Below, in pieces: positions 6,317 through 13,706 of a DNA stretch of 13,706 nt (within the stretch, counting starts at the first letter, position 1; each line of letters starts with the position of its first letter). Source of the stretch: Cyclobacteriaceae bacterium (GTDB taxonomy: Bacteria; Bacteroidota; Bacteroidia; Cytophagales; Cyclobacteriaceae); NCBI GenBank assembly GCA_030589835.1, contig JAUUZS010000040.1, forward strand, positions 1 to 13,706, given 5' to 3'. A model generated the notes under the pieces. The model did not search any database and had not been told where the DNA came from. It was given only the letters and a program-made list of their open reading frames with translations. Both the position numbers and the translations under genes were made by a program.

Positions 6317-9013
6317 TTAGTTATCAAACCAGCTTCTTTGTTTGTTAATTTTCAGATCCTGTAACAAAGAAGATTTGGCATTTATAGCCAAATTATACGA
6401 CTGGTATCGACCAAATGGTATGTATGAAAAGTTCATTTGCCAGCAATGAAGATCACGGGTAATATTAAAATTGGTTTGCGTAAATTCTAAGCTTTCAAAG
6501 TCAAATCCTGAAGTGAAGTTCATATTCCATTTTTCGGTAAAGGTGATGCTCCCACTAAATGTTAGTGCCTGAATGATGTCAGCCTCTTCATGCCCTTTTT
6601 TTCTAAAGTTAACGTTATAATTAAACCTCAAATCCCATGGGATATCGAAATCCACATAGAGTTCCGGGTTGTTTTTGATAAACTGCAATTGCATTTCTTC
6701 TTCTGCTGTCAAAGGGCCCAATTCTTCTTCTTTGGTATTATTGCTTTCCCGGGCTTTGGGATTCAGGCTCATGCCCATCGATAACGTCGCCTGCGTAATT
6801 TGCCCAAAACCCCCGCCAGCATCCCAGGCATATATATTTCTTTTTCTTTGAGCAGTCTTTTTATCTCCGTTGCTGGTAAAATAGGTGCTGTCAAGTTGAT
6901 AGATATACGGATCCAGGGTAGAGTTGAAACTGATATCCAATTTTTTATTGAAAATCTTGGTCCTGGCACCTATTCGTATTGGTGCATGCCGGAAGGAGTC
7001 CGCCAAAAAATTGTAACTCGAGGAGAGTGACAGGTTATCTAGCAACACTACCTTTCTTGATTTTTCGGTAGTATCCTTTTTGGTTTTCACCTTCATCTCC
7101 AAATTATTTGATAGCGAAAAAGATGCCGTAGCGCTCTCTCCGGCAGAAGGAGTTCCATAAACAAATCCCTCATATTTAGAAAGCCTTCTTTCATTTCCTA
7201 ATGAATCTATTTGAACTTGCTGGTAATAGCCATATTTCTCGGATGAGAAATCAGGGCTGAAACTCATCGAAAAGGAAGGGGTCATTACATGACGAATAGC
7301 CTGGATTTTCTCTCCCCTGAAATTTAATGTTCCATACAGTCTTGAATTGAATGATCCCGATGCACTATACTGATTTGCCCTGGAAAATGTATTTAGCGTA
7401 TCAATCTTTACTGCGGCAGCTTCATCATTCCACGCATAACGTAGCTCTTTGTAATACCACAGCTCTGAATAATTAAAGCTAGGGCTGAAGGTGATAAACT
7501 TGAAGATATTCATGGACGTAGAAATCGGGATTTGATGTCTCATGCCGTTTTGTGCCCTGGCCCATAGTCCGTTCAGGCCCAGTTCACTAAGGGGAACGAT
7601 CGTGTCATTTGCGGGATTGTAGCCTAGCACATCAAAACTCTGAGTTCCAATTTTATTGTTGGTCGCCCGGTTGGTGGAGTTCATATTCCATGAAAAGCTG
7701 ATTTTTTGTAGAAAGTTTTTAGCTGAAGTGGCGCCAAATTTAAATGGATAAATCCTACTCATATTAAATGCAAGTTCAGGTAGCAAGAGATTTACTAAGC
7801 CCGAATTGACGTTTTGTTGCAAACGACTGCTGGCACTCATACTGAATGGCGTGCCTTTAAAGGTTTTTGAATAATTAACACTCGAATTAAAATCCTGGCT
7901 CATCGTATTTCTGAGGTCTGTCGTGGGATTGTTTTGGTTATAAGTCGAACTTCCTGCACTCACAGAAGCAGAAAATCTACTCGATCCTTTAGACTGCGGA
8001 CTGTGGCTCCAATTGACCCAAAAATCATTGGAGACCGTAGAATCGCCCTCTGTCAGACCGGTTTGATTGTTGTATTTAGCACTGAACCGACCACTAAATG
8101 CGTATCTTTTACTATAGGATGAAGCCGCATTTATTCCCCAGCTTCCCTTTGAATAAAGCTCTCCGGTTAAATTGAGGTCTACATAATCGTTGATAGCAAA
8201 ATAATAACCGCCATTTTTTAGGAAAAAACCGCGGCGTTTTTCTTCTCCATAGGTTGGAAATAGGATTCCGGAAACTTTTGTTTTTGGAACAGGAAGAATG
8301 CCAAAAGGTAAGCCAATCGGTAAGGGTATATCCTTGATCTTTATGTGAAATGGCCCTGCGACAACCTTGTTGCCCGGGATTACCTTAAGTTTGGAAGCTT
8401 CTATATGAAAATGTGGGTCAGCCATATTACAGGTTGTGTACCTGGCTTTAGAAATAAAAAGTTCATCTCTGTCGTTTTTAAACACTTTTTCACCTTGCAT
8501 TACTGCTTCCCCCTGTTGAGTCACTACCCCATTGATGATCGCTTTTTTAGACTCAAAGTTATATTTCATGTTATCGGTTTCGAAGGTTTCGTTCCCGTCC
8601 TTAAAAACAGGCTTTCCGATAACATTGCCAAGGGAATCTTTTGTGCTTATTGCTGTAATGATGTTGTTTGAGTAGTTTATCTCTATTTGCGAAGCTGTTA
8701 ATTCTACTTCTCCATACGTAATTTGCGCATCACCATAAAGGTTGACAATCTGATTTATCACGTCCATCTGTATCGAATCCTGCGCACTATATTCAATGGT
8801 AGTTTCGATATCACCTACCTCTTCTTGTGCCAGGGAATCCAGATCAATGGATAAACTGTCGGCAGGTGTTGGGGAATATGATATAGTATCGGCACGACTA
8901 TTGTTTAGCAAACTATCGTATTGGGCATTATTTTCATCCTGACAATAACCTGTATTTGGTCCAAGAGAGAAGATAATGCTTAGAAATATAAAAAGGTGTT
9001 TTATTTTTAACAC
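6317..9013 (-). CDS. lptD: LPS assembly outer-membrane protein LptD
   Basis: Final component of the LPS transport bridge: an outer-membrane barrel with a periplasmic OstA/LptA-like domain that inserts LPS into the outer leaflet. From a GTG start at 9013 the product has 898 residues. The signal peptide runs over 1-24 (GYCQ near the cut), followed by a Ser/Asp-rich segment. The jelly-roll-like domain (about 75-230) carries NLYGDAQITYGEVELTASQI and the family-typical ARYTTCNMADPHFHIEASKL and KVIPGNKVV. The barrel follows, with many alternating strands and a C-terminal aromatic strand. The mature protein has exactly two cysteines, Cys195 (TTC) and Cys857 (HCWQM). The open frame extends 92 codons upstream to 9289, but that part is antisense to the amidase gene and reads as shadow; the residues from the GTG form a clean signal peptide. 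Divergent from the amidase gene, 76 bp apart. Confidence 0.93.
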   Translation of the reverse strand: MLKIKHLFIFLSIIFSLGPNTGYCQDENNAQYDSLLNNSRADTISYSPTPADSLSIDLDSLAQEEVGDIETTIEYSAQDSIQMDVINQIVNLYGDAQITYGEVELTASQIEINYSNNIITAISTKDSLGNVIGKPVFKDGNETFETDNMKYNFESKKAIINGVVTQQGEAVMQGEKVFKNDRDELFISKARYTTCNMADPHFHIEASKLKVIPGNKVVAGPFHIKIKDIPLPIGLPFGILPVPKTKVSGILFPTYGEEKRRGFFLKNGGYYFAINDYVDLNLTGELYSKGSWGINAASSYSKRYAFSGRFSAKYNNQTGLTEGDSTVSNDFWVNWSHSPQSKGSSRFSASVSAGSSTYNQNNPTTDLRNTMSQDFNSSVNYSKTFKGTPFSMSASSRLQQNVNSGLVNLLLPELAFNMSRIYPFKFGATSAKNFLQKISFSWNMNSTNRATNNKIGTQSFDVLGYNPANDTIVPLSELGLNGLWARAQNGMRHQIPISTSMNIFKFITFSPSFNYSELWYYKELRYAWNDEAAAVKIDTLNTFSRANQYSASGSFNSRLYGTLNFRGEKIQAIRHVMTPSFSMSFSPDFSSEKYGYYQQVQIDSLGNERRLSKYEGFVYGTPSAGESATASFSLSNNLEMKVKTKKDTTEKSRKVVLLDNLSLSSSYNFLADSFRHAPIRIGARTKIFNKKLDISFNSTLDPYIYQLDSTYFTSNGDKKTAQRKRNIYAWDAGGGFGQITQATLSMGMSLNPKARESNNTKEEELGPLTAEEEMQLQFIKNNPELYVDFDIPWDLRFNYNVNFRKKGHEEADIIQALTFSGSITFTEKWNMNFTSGFDFESLEFTQTNFNITRDLHCWQMNFSYIPFGRYQSYNLAINAKSSLLQDLKINKQRSWFDN

Positions 9014-9089
9014 TCTGTTATTCAGTTTTAAAGAAAAAATCCCAATTTTACGCAATGATAAACGTTCATTTAAAAACAATCGCAAAATT
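9014..9089. promoter_or_regulatory. Shared divergent control region of lptD and the amidase
   Basis: This 76-bp AT-rich spacer must hold both promoters. On the minus strand TAAAATTG (9050-9043) is one base from TAnnTTTG and lies about 30 bp before the lptD GTG, but no well-spaced TTTG precedes it. No convincing promoter pair is visible for the amidase. The GTG of lptD itself is part of a small inverted repeat (8996-9000 with 9009-9013, 5 bp). Confidence 0.35.
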
Positions 9090-9896
9090 GTGAAAAATAT
9101 TGTTGTTACCCTCAGTTTAACTTTGCTAATCCTGATGAGTGCGTTCACTGCTGTTGACAAGCGTGACCTGCGAATAAATACCGTGGTAATAGATGCCGGG
9201 CATGGGGGCAAAGATTCCGGGACTTCTGGTATCATATCAAAAGAAAAAGACATTGCACTCAAAATCGCTCTCGAACTCGGGAAAACCATCCAACAATATT
9301 TAAAGGACGTAAAAGTAATTTATACCAGATCAACAGACAAGTTTATTAAACTTGAAGATCGTGCAAGTTTAGCAAACAAAAATGGTGCCGACCTGTTTAT
9401 TTCCATTCATTGCAATAGTTTACCAGCAGATACTCCTGAAAAGAAAAAGCAAAGTATTTATGGAACGGAGACCTATATTATGGGGATGCATACCTCAGAG
9501 GCAAATTTTGAAGTTTCAAAAAGAGAAAATGCTGTAATTCTTATGGAGGAAGGTGATAAGGAGGTATATGAAGGTTTTGATCCCAACTCTCCGGAGTCTT
9601 ATATTTTGTTTTCTCTTTACCAAAGTGCATATTTAGAGAATAGTTTAAGATTAGCAGATAAAATCGAGCATCAATTCAAAGACAGGGTAAGAAGAAAGAG
9701 CCGGGGAGTTAGACAAGCCGGATTTTGGGTTTTGTACAGAACCTCAATGCCTAGTGTACTGGTTGAGACTGGATATTTGAGCAATCATAAGGAAGAAAGA
9801 TACCTGAATGATGCCTATGGTCAGACATTGATTGCATCGGGACTTTTTAGGGCTTTTCGAGATTATAAAAATGAACTAGAATCAACCATCAATTAA
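9090..9896 (+). CDS. N-acetylmuramoyl-L-alanine amidase (Amidase_3)
   Basis: Zinc-dependent amidase that cuts the bond between muramic acid and the stem peptide, acting in the periplasm in daughter-cell separation or wall turnover. The 268-residue product has a signal sequence (about 1-22), then VVIDAGHGGKDSG with His38, SKEKDIALKIA with Glu52 and LFISIHCNS with His107, the expected zinc ligands of the AmiA/B/C-type fold. The catalytic Glu226 lies in VLVETGYLSN. The region between His107 and Glu226 is long (about 118 residues, with an insertion at 125-185), as in Bacteroidota enzymes and possibly a regulatory helix. I start at GTG 9090, directly before the hydrophobic segment; an ATG at 8976 would overlap the start of lptD and add 38 basic residues. 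The MCE gene follows after 12 bp, so the two are likely co-transcribed. Confidence 0.92.
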   Translation: MKNIVVTLSLTLLILMSAFTAVDKRDLRINTVVIDAGHGGKDSGTSGIISKEKDIALKIALELGKTIQQYLKDVKVIYTRSTDKFIKLEDRASLANKNGADLFISIHCNSLPADTPEKKKQSIYGTETYIMGMHTSEANFEVSKRENAVILMEEGDKEVYEGFDPNSPESYILFSLYQSAYLENSLRLADKIEHQFKDRVRRKSRGVRQAGFWVLYRTSMPSVLVETGYLSNHKEERYLNDAYGQTLIASGLFRAFRDYKNELESTIN

Positions 9897-9908
9897 AACT
9901 TTTAATAC

Positions 9909-10853
9909 GTGAATATTTCCAAAGAATTTAAAGTAGGTGCACTTGCCGTTGTCTCCATCACAATTCTCTATTTCGGGTTTAATTTTCTGAAAGGAATAGA
10001 TTTATTCAAATCAACGAATAGCTATTATGCACTTTATACCAATATTGATGGTCTTACTAAGTCCAATCCTGTCATTATCAATGGGTTGAGCGTCGGTCGC
10101 GTTAGTGAAATAGAAATTTTGCAACATAAGGAAAATAAAGTATCCGTTGAGATTGGCATTGATAGTAAAATAAAACTGAATCAGGGAACGATTGCCCGTT
10201 TGGTAAATACAGATTTTCTGGGAAGTAAAGCCATCGAGCTAATATTAAGTGATTCCAATGCTATAGTGCATAAAAATGGAGATACCCTCAGATCGGACAT
10301 AGATGCGGGGATAACGGATTTTTTAAAGCAAAGCGCAGGATCTGTTGGTGATGATATAAGTACCACCATTTCGCGTATAAATAGCGTTCTGGAGAGTTTT
10401 CAGGGCAACAGTGAAAAAATAAATGGTACGTTGACCCACTTGGAAATAGTTACCGAAAATCTTGGGAGGAACCTTCCTGTTATGGAACATAAATTGTATC
10501 TGTTGCTGGATAATCTGAACAAAAATTCAAAACAGCTAAATGTGGTACTTACTGAATTAAAGCCTGTACTGGTAAATGCTGCCCAACTGACCGATTCGCT
10601 CAAGAATCTTGAGCTCTCACAAACCCTGGATAAAGCGCAGATAATGCTCGAAAGCATTACCGCAAACATGGATAGCCTGAAAAACGGAGCCGGAACCATG
10701 GGCAAATTGATGCAGGACGATTCCTTATACATTTATTTGAGCAATACGGCCAGGGATTTGGATAGGTTGCTGGTTGATATGCAGGCAAACCCCGGTAGAT
10801 ATGTGCAGGTGTCTGTTTTTGGAAAAAAAGATAAAAGTGAAAAGAAAAAATAG
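9909..10853 (+). CDS. MCE/MlaD family lipid transport protein
   Basis: Probably an inner-membrane-anchored periplasmic protein that binds lipids and moves them between membranes, as MlaD does with an MlaE/MlaF transporter. The 314-residue product has one N-terminal membrane helix (about 8-28, FKVGALAVVSITILYFGFNF) and an MCE domain (about 38-115), including the segment NIDGLTKSNPVIINGLSVGRV. A long helical region (about 140-290) probably forms coiled coil with repeated Leu spacing. The end NPGRYVQVSVFG and a Lys-rich tail are typical of Bacteroidota members. The start is GTG at 9909, since MNISKEFKVG begins exactly there and matches the usual family start. It lies 12 bp behind the amidase gene. 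No MlaE permease or MlaF ATPase gene is visible in this window, so the partner must be encoded elsewhere. Confidence 0.92.
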   Translation: MNISKEFKVGALAVVSITILYFGFNFLKGIDLFKSTNSYYALYTNIDGLTKSNPVIINGLSVGRVSEIEILQHKENKVSVEIGIDSKIKLNQGTIARLVNTDFLGSKAIELILSDSNAIVHKNGDTLRSDIDAGITDFLKQSAGSVGDDISTTISRINSVLESFQGNSEKINGTLTHLEIVTENLGRNLPVMEHKLYLLLDNLNKNSKQLNVVLTELKPVLVNAAQLTDSLKNLELSQTLDKAQIMLESITANMDSLKNGAGTMGKLMQDDSLYIYLSNTARDLDRLLVDMQANPGRYVQVSVFGKKDKSEKKK

Positions 10854-10959
10854 TAGAACAGGCAGTTGCCCGATATGTCCTAATCCCCAATATTTTTATT
10901 GGCATAAGAGTCAGGTGTGAAAATCTCATTATCATATTAAAAGTAGAATTTTGTTAAAA
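10854..10959 (+). other. Intergenic spacer with small hairpins
   Basis: This 106-bp spacer between the MCE and SirB1-like genes contains a perfect 6-bp stem with a TTTT loop (10887-10892 with 10897-10902) and a tiny GGCA/TGCC repeat at 10861-10870. No T-run follows either, and I find no good TTTG/TAnnTTTG pair. It is unclear whether the downstream gene is co-transcribed. Confidence 0.4.
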
Positions 10960-11820
10960 GTGCTGAACGAAAAGGAATTGAAGGCCTTGGTATCCTTATT
11001 GGAGGATGAGGATTCTGAAGTGGTCAGGCATGTTGAAGATAAAATATTATCTATTGGGAGTGTAGTCATTCCATTTTTGGAACAAGTGTGGGAGGAAAGT
11101 TTTAATACCGGCGTTCAGAGGAAAATTGAGAATCTAATTCATATACTTCAGTTTGATAAACTAAAATCCAGACTTCAGGAATGGGCCAGAAATGGAGGGT
11201 CCGATTTATTGGAAGGAGCCTGGATTGTTGCCACCTATCAATACCCCAACCTGGAATTGGTCTTTCTCAAAAAAGAAATTGAACAACTATACTATGAAGT
11301 ATGGCTGGATTTTAAAAGGGACCTTCATCCCTTTGATCAGGTCAAAATGATTAATAGTACCATTTTTGAAAAGCTAAAATTTAAGGCCAACACTAAAAAT
11401 TTCCACTCACCAGGCAATTCTATGATCAATGTCGTACTGGAAACAAAACGTGGAAACCCGATTTCCTTATGTATTTTGTATATCCTGATTGCCCAAAAAC
11501 TGGAGATACCCATCCGTGGCGTCAATTTGCCGAACTTGTTTATGTGTACCTATAAGGCAGGAGATCAGCAGTTTTATATTAATGCATTCAACAAAGGCCT
11601 CATTTTTTCAAAATCAGACATCGAAAATTATGTGCAACAGTTGCACCTAAATCCAATTGATTTGTTTTTTGAACCTTGCCAAAATGAAGATATTGTGAAA
11701 AGAATATTGAGAAACCTGATTATTTCGTTCGATAAAATCGGAGATCATCAAAAGTCTGACGAAGTTAAGCAGTTGTTAAATGCTATCGATAGTGATTATA
11801 GCCTAAACCAGGATCATTAG
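10960..11820 (+). CDS. SirB1-like transglutaminase-fold protein
   Basis: Member of the SirB1/transglutaminase-like family, biochemical role unknown. The 286-residue protein begins with a helical HEAT-like segment (about 3-60: NEKELKALVSLLEDEDSEVV). The core follows, with DFKRDLHPFDQVKMINSTIFEKLKF, then the family stretch RGNPISLCILYILIAQKLEIPIRGVNLPNLF, and QFYINAFNKG. The family Cys position is kept (SLC), but the His of the usual LPxHF is Leu and the Asp of FIDxF is Asn, so protease or transglutaminase chemistry is doubtful. No signal peptide is visible, so it is probably cytoplasmic. I chose the GTG at 10960; a TTG three codons upstream (10951) is the other possibility and there is no ATG. 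It converges with the phosphopantetheinyl transferase gene. Confidence 0.82.
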   Translation: MLNEKELKALVSLLEDEDSEVVRHVEDKILSIGSVVIPFLEQVWEESFNTGVQRKIENLIHILQFDKLKSRLQEWARNGGSDLLEGAWIVATYQYPNLELVFLKKEIEQLYYEVWLDFKRDLHPFDQVKMINSTIFEKLKFKANTKNFHSPGNSMINVVLETKRGNPISLCILYILIAQKLEIPIRGVNLPNLFMCTYKAGDQQFYINAFNKGLIFSKSDIENYVQQLHLNPIDLFFEPCQNEDIVKRILRNLIISFDKIGDHQKSDEVKQLLNAIDSDYSLNQDH

Positions 11821-11997
11821 AAATTGATACTCTAACCTGGGCAAGCCAGAAAAGCGTCTGGAGTTTCAAGTATTTAGATTGCCAAAATTGAAGAATTCTT
11901 CGCAACTCTAGGCCTGCTTTGCATGTTGGCAGGCACTTTTAACTTTAGTTCATTCCAAACTTTTGCCAAATAATACACCAATATTATATCTTTGATA
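11821..11997. terminator. Convergent intergenic region with several hairpins
   Basis: This spacer between convergent genes holds three inverted repeats: CCAGA/TCTGG with a 6-nt loop (11846-11861), the perfect 12-bp palindrome GAAGAATTCTTC (11890-11901), and GCCTGC/GCAGGC with an 11-nt loop (11912-11934) followed by ACTTTTAACTTT. The last is the best terminator candidate for the plus-strand gene. No ORF of note is present. Confidence 0.45.
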
Positions 11998-12633
11998 CTA
12001 AAAGCAATAGCATACAATATGCGAGCTTAATTGTTCATAATTTAGGGCAACCTTCACGGCATCATCACCAATAAAAAATTCAGATCGTATCACATCCTTA
12101 TCTTTCAAATTGAAGGGAGGTATACGAATGTCTTTTTTGAAATTTAACCCTATTTTTCCATTCAGTTTATAAATAGCTTCTTTTCCGGACCAATAGATGC
12201 ACAGCTTTTTTATATCGCCATCACAAGCGTCAAATTCTTTTTCATTTAAAAACCGATGGGCAATTCTACCGAGTTTTTCCACAGGATTTTCAATATCGAT
12301 ACCTACAGGCAGCTTTTTATGCAATATGGCCACAGCGTAAGGATGACAGTGTGATATGGATATATGATAATTTATACCTATTAAATGCGGTTTATCATGT
12401 TCGTCTTTAGTAATCCCATTGTAGGTTTTACCCGCCTTTTTTACCAATTCCTGAATGCAGCCCCGCGAGGCCAAACGCTCTAGCTGCTTTATAGGGTGAC
12501 TTATTTTTTCAAGCTCTTTTATTCCTGCATCACTCAATAATATCTTATTTTGTAATTGATAAACCGATTCAGAAATTTTCCAGCAGCACCAAAAAGAATT
12601 GCTATTGATTTTCTCTATTTTTGTTATAGGCAT
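11998..12633 (-). CDS. 4'-phosphopantetheinyl transferase (Sfp-type)
   Basis: Transfers the phosphopantetheine arm of coenzyme A to a serine of acyl or peptidyl carrier proteins in the cytoplasm. The 211-residue protein has the family marks in order: HISISHCHPYA (90-100), GIDIE with the Mg-binding Asp113 and Glu115, RFLNEKEF (127-134) and WSGKEAIYK (148-156). Length is typical of the compact Sfp/HetI-type enzymes. No carrier-protein or synthase gene lies nearby, so it may serve the fatty-acid ACP or a distant pathway. The ATG at 12633 is the only sensible start. It is divergent from the WD40 gene, 70 bp apart, and convergent with the SirB1-like gene. The N-terminal third is less conserved, as usual in this family. 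Confidence 0.9.
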   Translation of the reverse strand: MPITKIEKINSNSFWCCWKISESVYQLQNKILLSDAGIKELEKISHPIKQLERLASRGCIQELVKKAGKTYNGITKDEHDKPHLIGINYHISISHCHPYAVAILHKKLPVGIDIENPVEKLGRIAHRFLNEKEFDACDGDIKKLCIYWSGKEAIYKLNGKIGLNFKKDIRIPPFNLKDKDVIRSEFFIGDDAVKVALNYEQLSSHIVCYCF

Positions 12634-12667
12634 TGATATTCAATAATTAATAATTTCAGCAAGTTCA

Positions 12668-12696
12668 TAAAAATATGAATAAAGATTTTTTACAAA
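12668..12696 (-). promoter_or_regulatory. Promoter of the phosphopantetheinyl transferase gene
   Basis: On the minus strand TTTG (12696-12693) and TATTTTTA (12675-12668) are 17 bp apart. The -7 box differs from TAnnTTTG only at its last base. Transcription would start near 12660, about 27 nt before the ATG at 12633. No comparable pair is visible for the divergent WD40 gene within this 70-bp spacer. Confidence 0.4.
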
Positions 12697-12703
12697 AAAT
12701 ATT

Positions 12704-13618
12704 ATGGAAATAAATGTGCAAAAGCGCTGTAGCCTTGACGGGCATCGGGATTGTGTGTATGCCCTGGAAAGCGGAGTGGAGAGCAATTTGTTTTATTCAA
12801 GCGGTGGAGACGGCATGGTGGTAGAATGGGACCTGAAAGATCCTGAAAATGGTCAGTTGATTGCAAAAATGAAAAATGCTGTTTATGCGGTACACTACCT
12901 TCAAAAAGAAAATTTATTACTTGTCGGACAGAATTTCGAAGGCATTCACCTGGTGGACCCGGTAAATAAAGATGAAATCGGTTCTTTGCAGATTTCTGCA
13001 AGCCATATCTTTGATATCAAAAGTCTGGACAAGAAAATTTATATAGGTTCTGGAGACGGGACGCTATATGTGGTTGATCAGGAGACATTGACCTTTGTAA
13101 AGAAAATAAAATTGGCCGATAAGAGCATACGTTGTATTGCCATAAACCAGGAACTGGGGGAGATGGCCCTGGCAATGAGTGATAGCACCATAAGGATATT
13201 GGATTTAGAAAATTACCATCAAAAATACCGCATCAATGCCCACGAATTATCTGTTTTTTCGATAGCTTATAATCCATTAAACAATCATTTGATCAGTGCA
13301 GGCAGGGATGCACAAATTAAAAGCTGGAATGCATTTGATCATTATCAACCCGAGCAGTCGGTGGCGGCACACATGTATGCCATAAATTCGTTGAGCATTG
13401 ATCCAACAAAAGAATTTTTTGTGTCAGGGAGTATGGATAAATCCATAAAGGTCTGGGATTTGGCAACTTTTAGCTTGCTCAAGGTGATCGATAAATCGAG
13501 ATATGCCGGTCATGCAACGTCCGTAAATAAAGTACTATGGACAAATTATAAAAATCAGGTATTGTCCTGCAGCGATGATAAAAAAATATCAGTTTGGGAT
13601 TTGAGCGTTAATTTGTAA
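12704..13618 (+). CDS. Cytoplasmic WD40 repeat protein (seven-bladed propeller)
   Basis: A 304-residue protein made almost wholly of WD40 repeats. Seven repeat ends can be counted: VVEWDL, IHLVDP, LYVVDQ, IRILDL, IKSWNA, IKVWDL and ISVWDL, each preceded by a GH/AH-like dipeptide or its variant and a SGSxDxxI-type turn (for example SGGDGMVVEWDL, SGSMDKSIKVWDL). Seven repeats give one complete propeller, with the N-terminal strand (MEINVQKRCSLDGH) likely closing the last blade. There is no signal peptide, membrane segment or extra domain, so it is probably a cytoplasmic scaffold for protein contacts. The partner is unknown. The ATG at 12704 starts directly before the first repeat. Divergent from the PPTase gene; this arrangement gives no firm functional clue. 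Confidence 0.9.
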   Translation: MEINVQKRCSLDGHRDCVYALESGVESNLFYSSGGDGMVVEWDLKDPENGQLIAKMKNAVYAVHYLQKENLLLVGQNFEGIHLVDPVNKDEIGSLQISASHIFDIKSLDKKIYIGSGDGTLYVVDQETLTFVKKIKLADKSIRCIAINQELGEMALAMSDSTIRILDLENYHQKYRINAHELSVFSIAYNPLNNHLISAGRDAQIKSWNAFDHYQPEQSVAAHMYAINSLSIDPTKEFFVSGSMDKSIKVWDLATFSLLKVIDKSRYAGHATSVNKVLWTNYKNQVLSCSDDKKISVWDLSVNL

Positions 13619-13706
13619 TATTTGCACGGTTTTAGGATATTTTTTGTATTTTAATTTAAGTCGGATACTTTATAGAAAATTCGAAGAAAACAGGCAATAA
13701 TGAAAA
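13619..13706 (+). other. Spacer with possible start of a next gene
   Basis: The last 88 bp hold an ATG at 13700 (ATGAAAA), which could open another plus-strand gene cut off by the window end. Upstream, TTTG (13643-13646) and TACTTTAT (13666-13673) are 19 bp apart, but the second differs from TAnnTTTG at two bases. With only two codons visible, no product can be proposed. Confidence 0.3.

Noticed and set aside
8345..8671. Cys-rich 108-residue plus-strand open frame
   Set aside because: It is antisense to the conserved OstA-like part of lptD; its composition is explained by the opposite-strand codons.
9014..9289. A 92-residue N-terminal extension of LptD
   Set aside because: It is antisense to the amidase coding sequence, looks unlike a signal peptide, and the GTG at 9013 begins a clean one.
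10657..10935. Minus-strand open frame overlapping the end of the MCE gene
   Set aside because: It is a shadow of the MCE frame with no domain and no start context.
1..13706. CRISPR array, tRNA or rRNA genes, phage genes
   Set aside because: No regularly spaced repeats, tRNA-like cloverleaf, rRNA-like sequence or phage-like proteins were seen on either strand.

Overview
The window looks like chromosomal DNA of a Bacteroidota member, most likely of the Cytophagales. This is inferred from gene content: a Bacteroidota-type LptD, a PorG-like DUF6089 barrel, a SPOR/OmpA protein of the Bacteroidota kind and a LysS with a C-terminal extension. It also fits AT-rich spacers, the absence of Shine-Dalgarno sequences before starts, and promoter-like TTTG / TAnnTTTG pairs.

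Layout. (1) Positions 1-237 hold no gene: a 145-bp non-autonomous transposon-like element with inverted ends lies next to a degenerate direct repeat and a strong hairpin. (2) 238-1835 (-) is a lipoprotein sulfatase split by a one-base frameshift. (3) 2027-3754 (+) is lysS, with its own promoter. (4) 3770-6179 (-) is a two-gene unit: a PorG-like outer-membrane barrel followed by a SPOR plus OmpA envelope protein. It converges with lysS on a hairpin that overlaps both stop codons. (5) 6317-9013 (-) is lptD, divergent from a (+) unit of a cell-wall amidase (9090-9896) and an MCE/MlaD-like protein (9909-10853), followed by a SirB1-like protein (10960-11820). (6) 11998-12633 (-) is an Sfp-type phosphopantetheinyl transferase, divergent from a seven-repeat WD40 protein (12704-13618). 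The start of another gene may lie at the very end (13700).

Functionally, 3.8-10.9 kb is an envelope-biogenesis neighbourhood: LPS insertion (LptD), peptidoglycan cleavage (amidase), lipid transport (MCE), and an outer-membrane barrel paired with a protein that may tether to the cell wall. lysS, the SirB1-like gene, the PPTase and the WD40 gene are housekeeping or of unknown context. The sulfatase and mobile-element end looks accessory.

I do not see strong evidence for a wholly new system. The items most worth a second look are the barrel-SPOR/OmpA pair with its altered peptidoglycan-binding loop, the MITE-like element, the split sulfatase, and the run of four consecutive genes that appear to use non-ATG starts.
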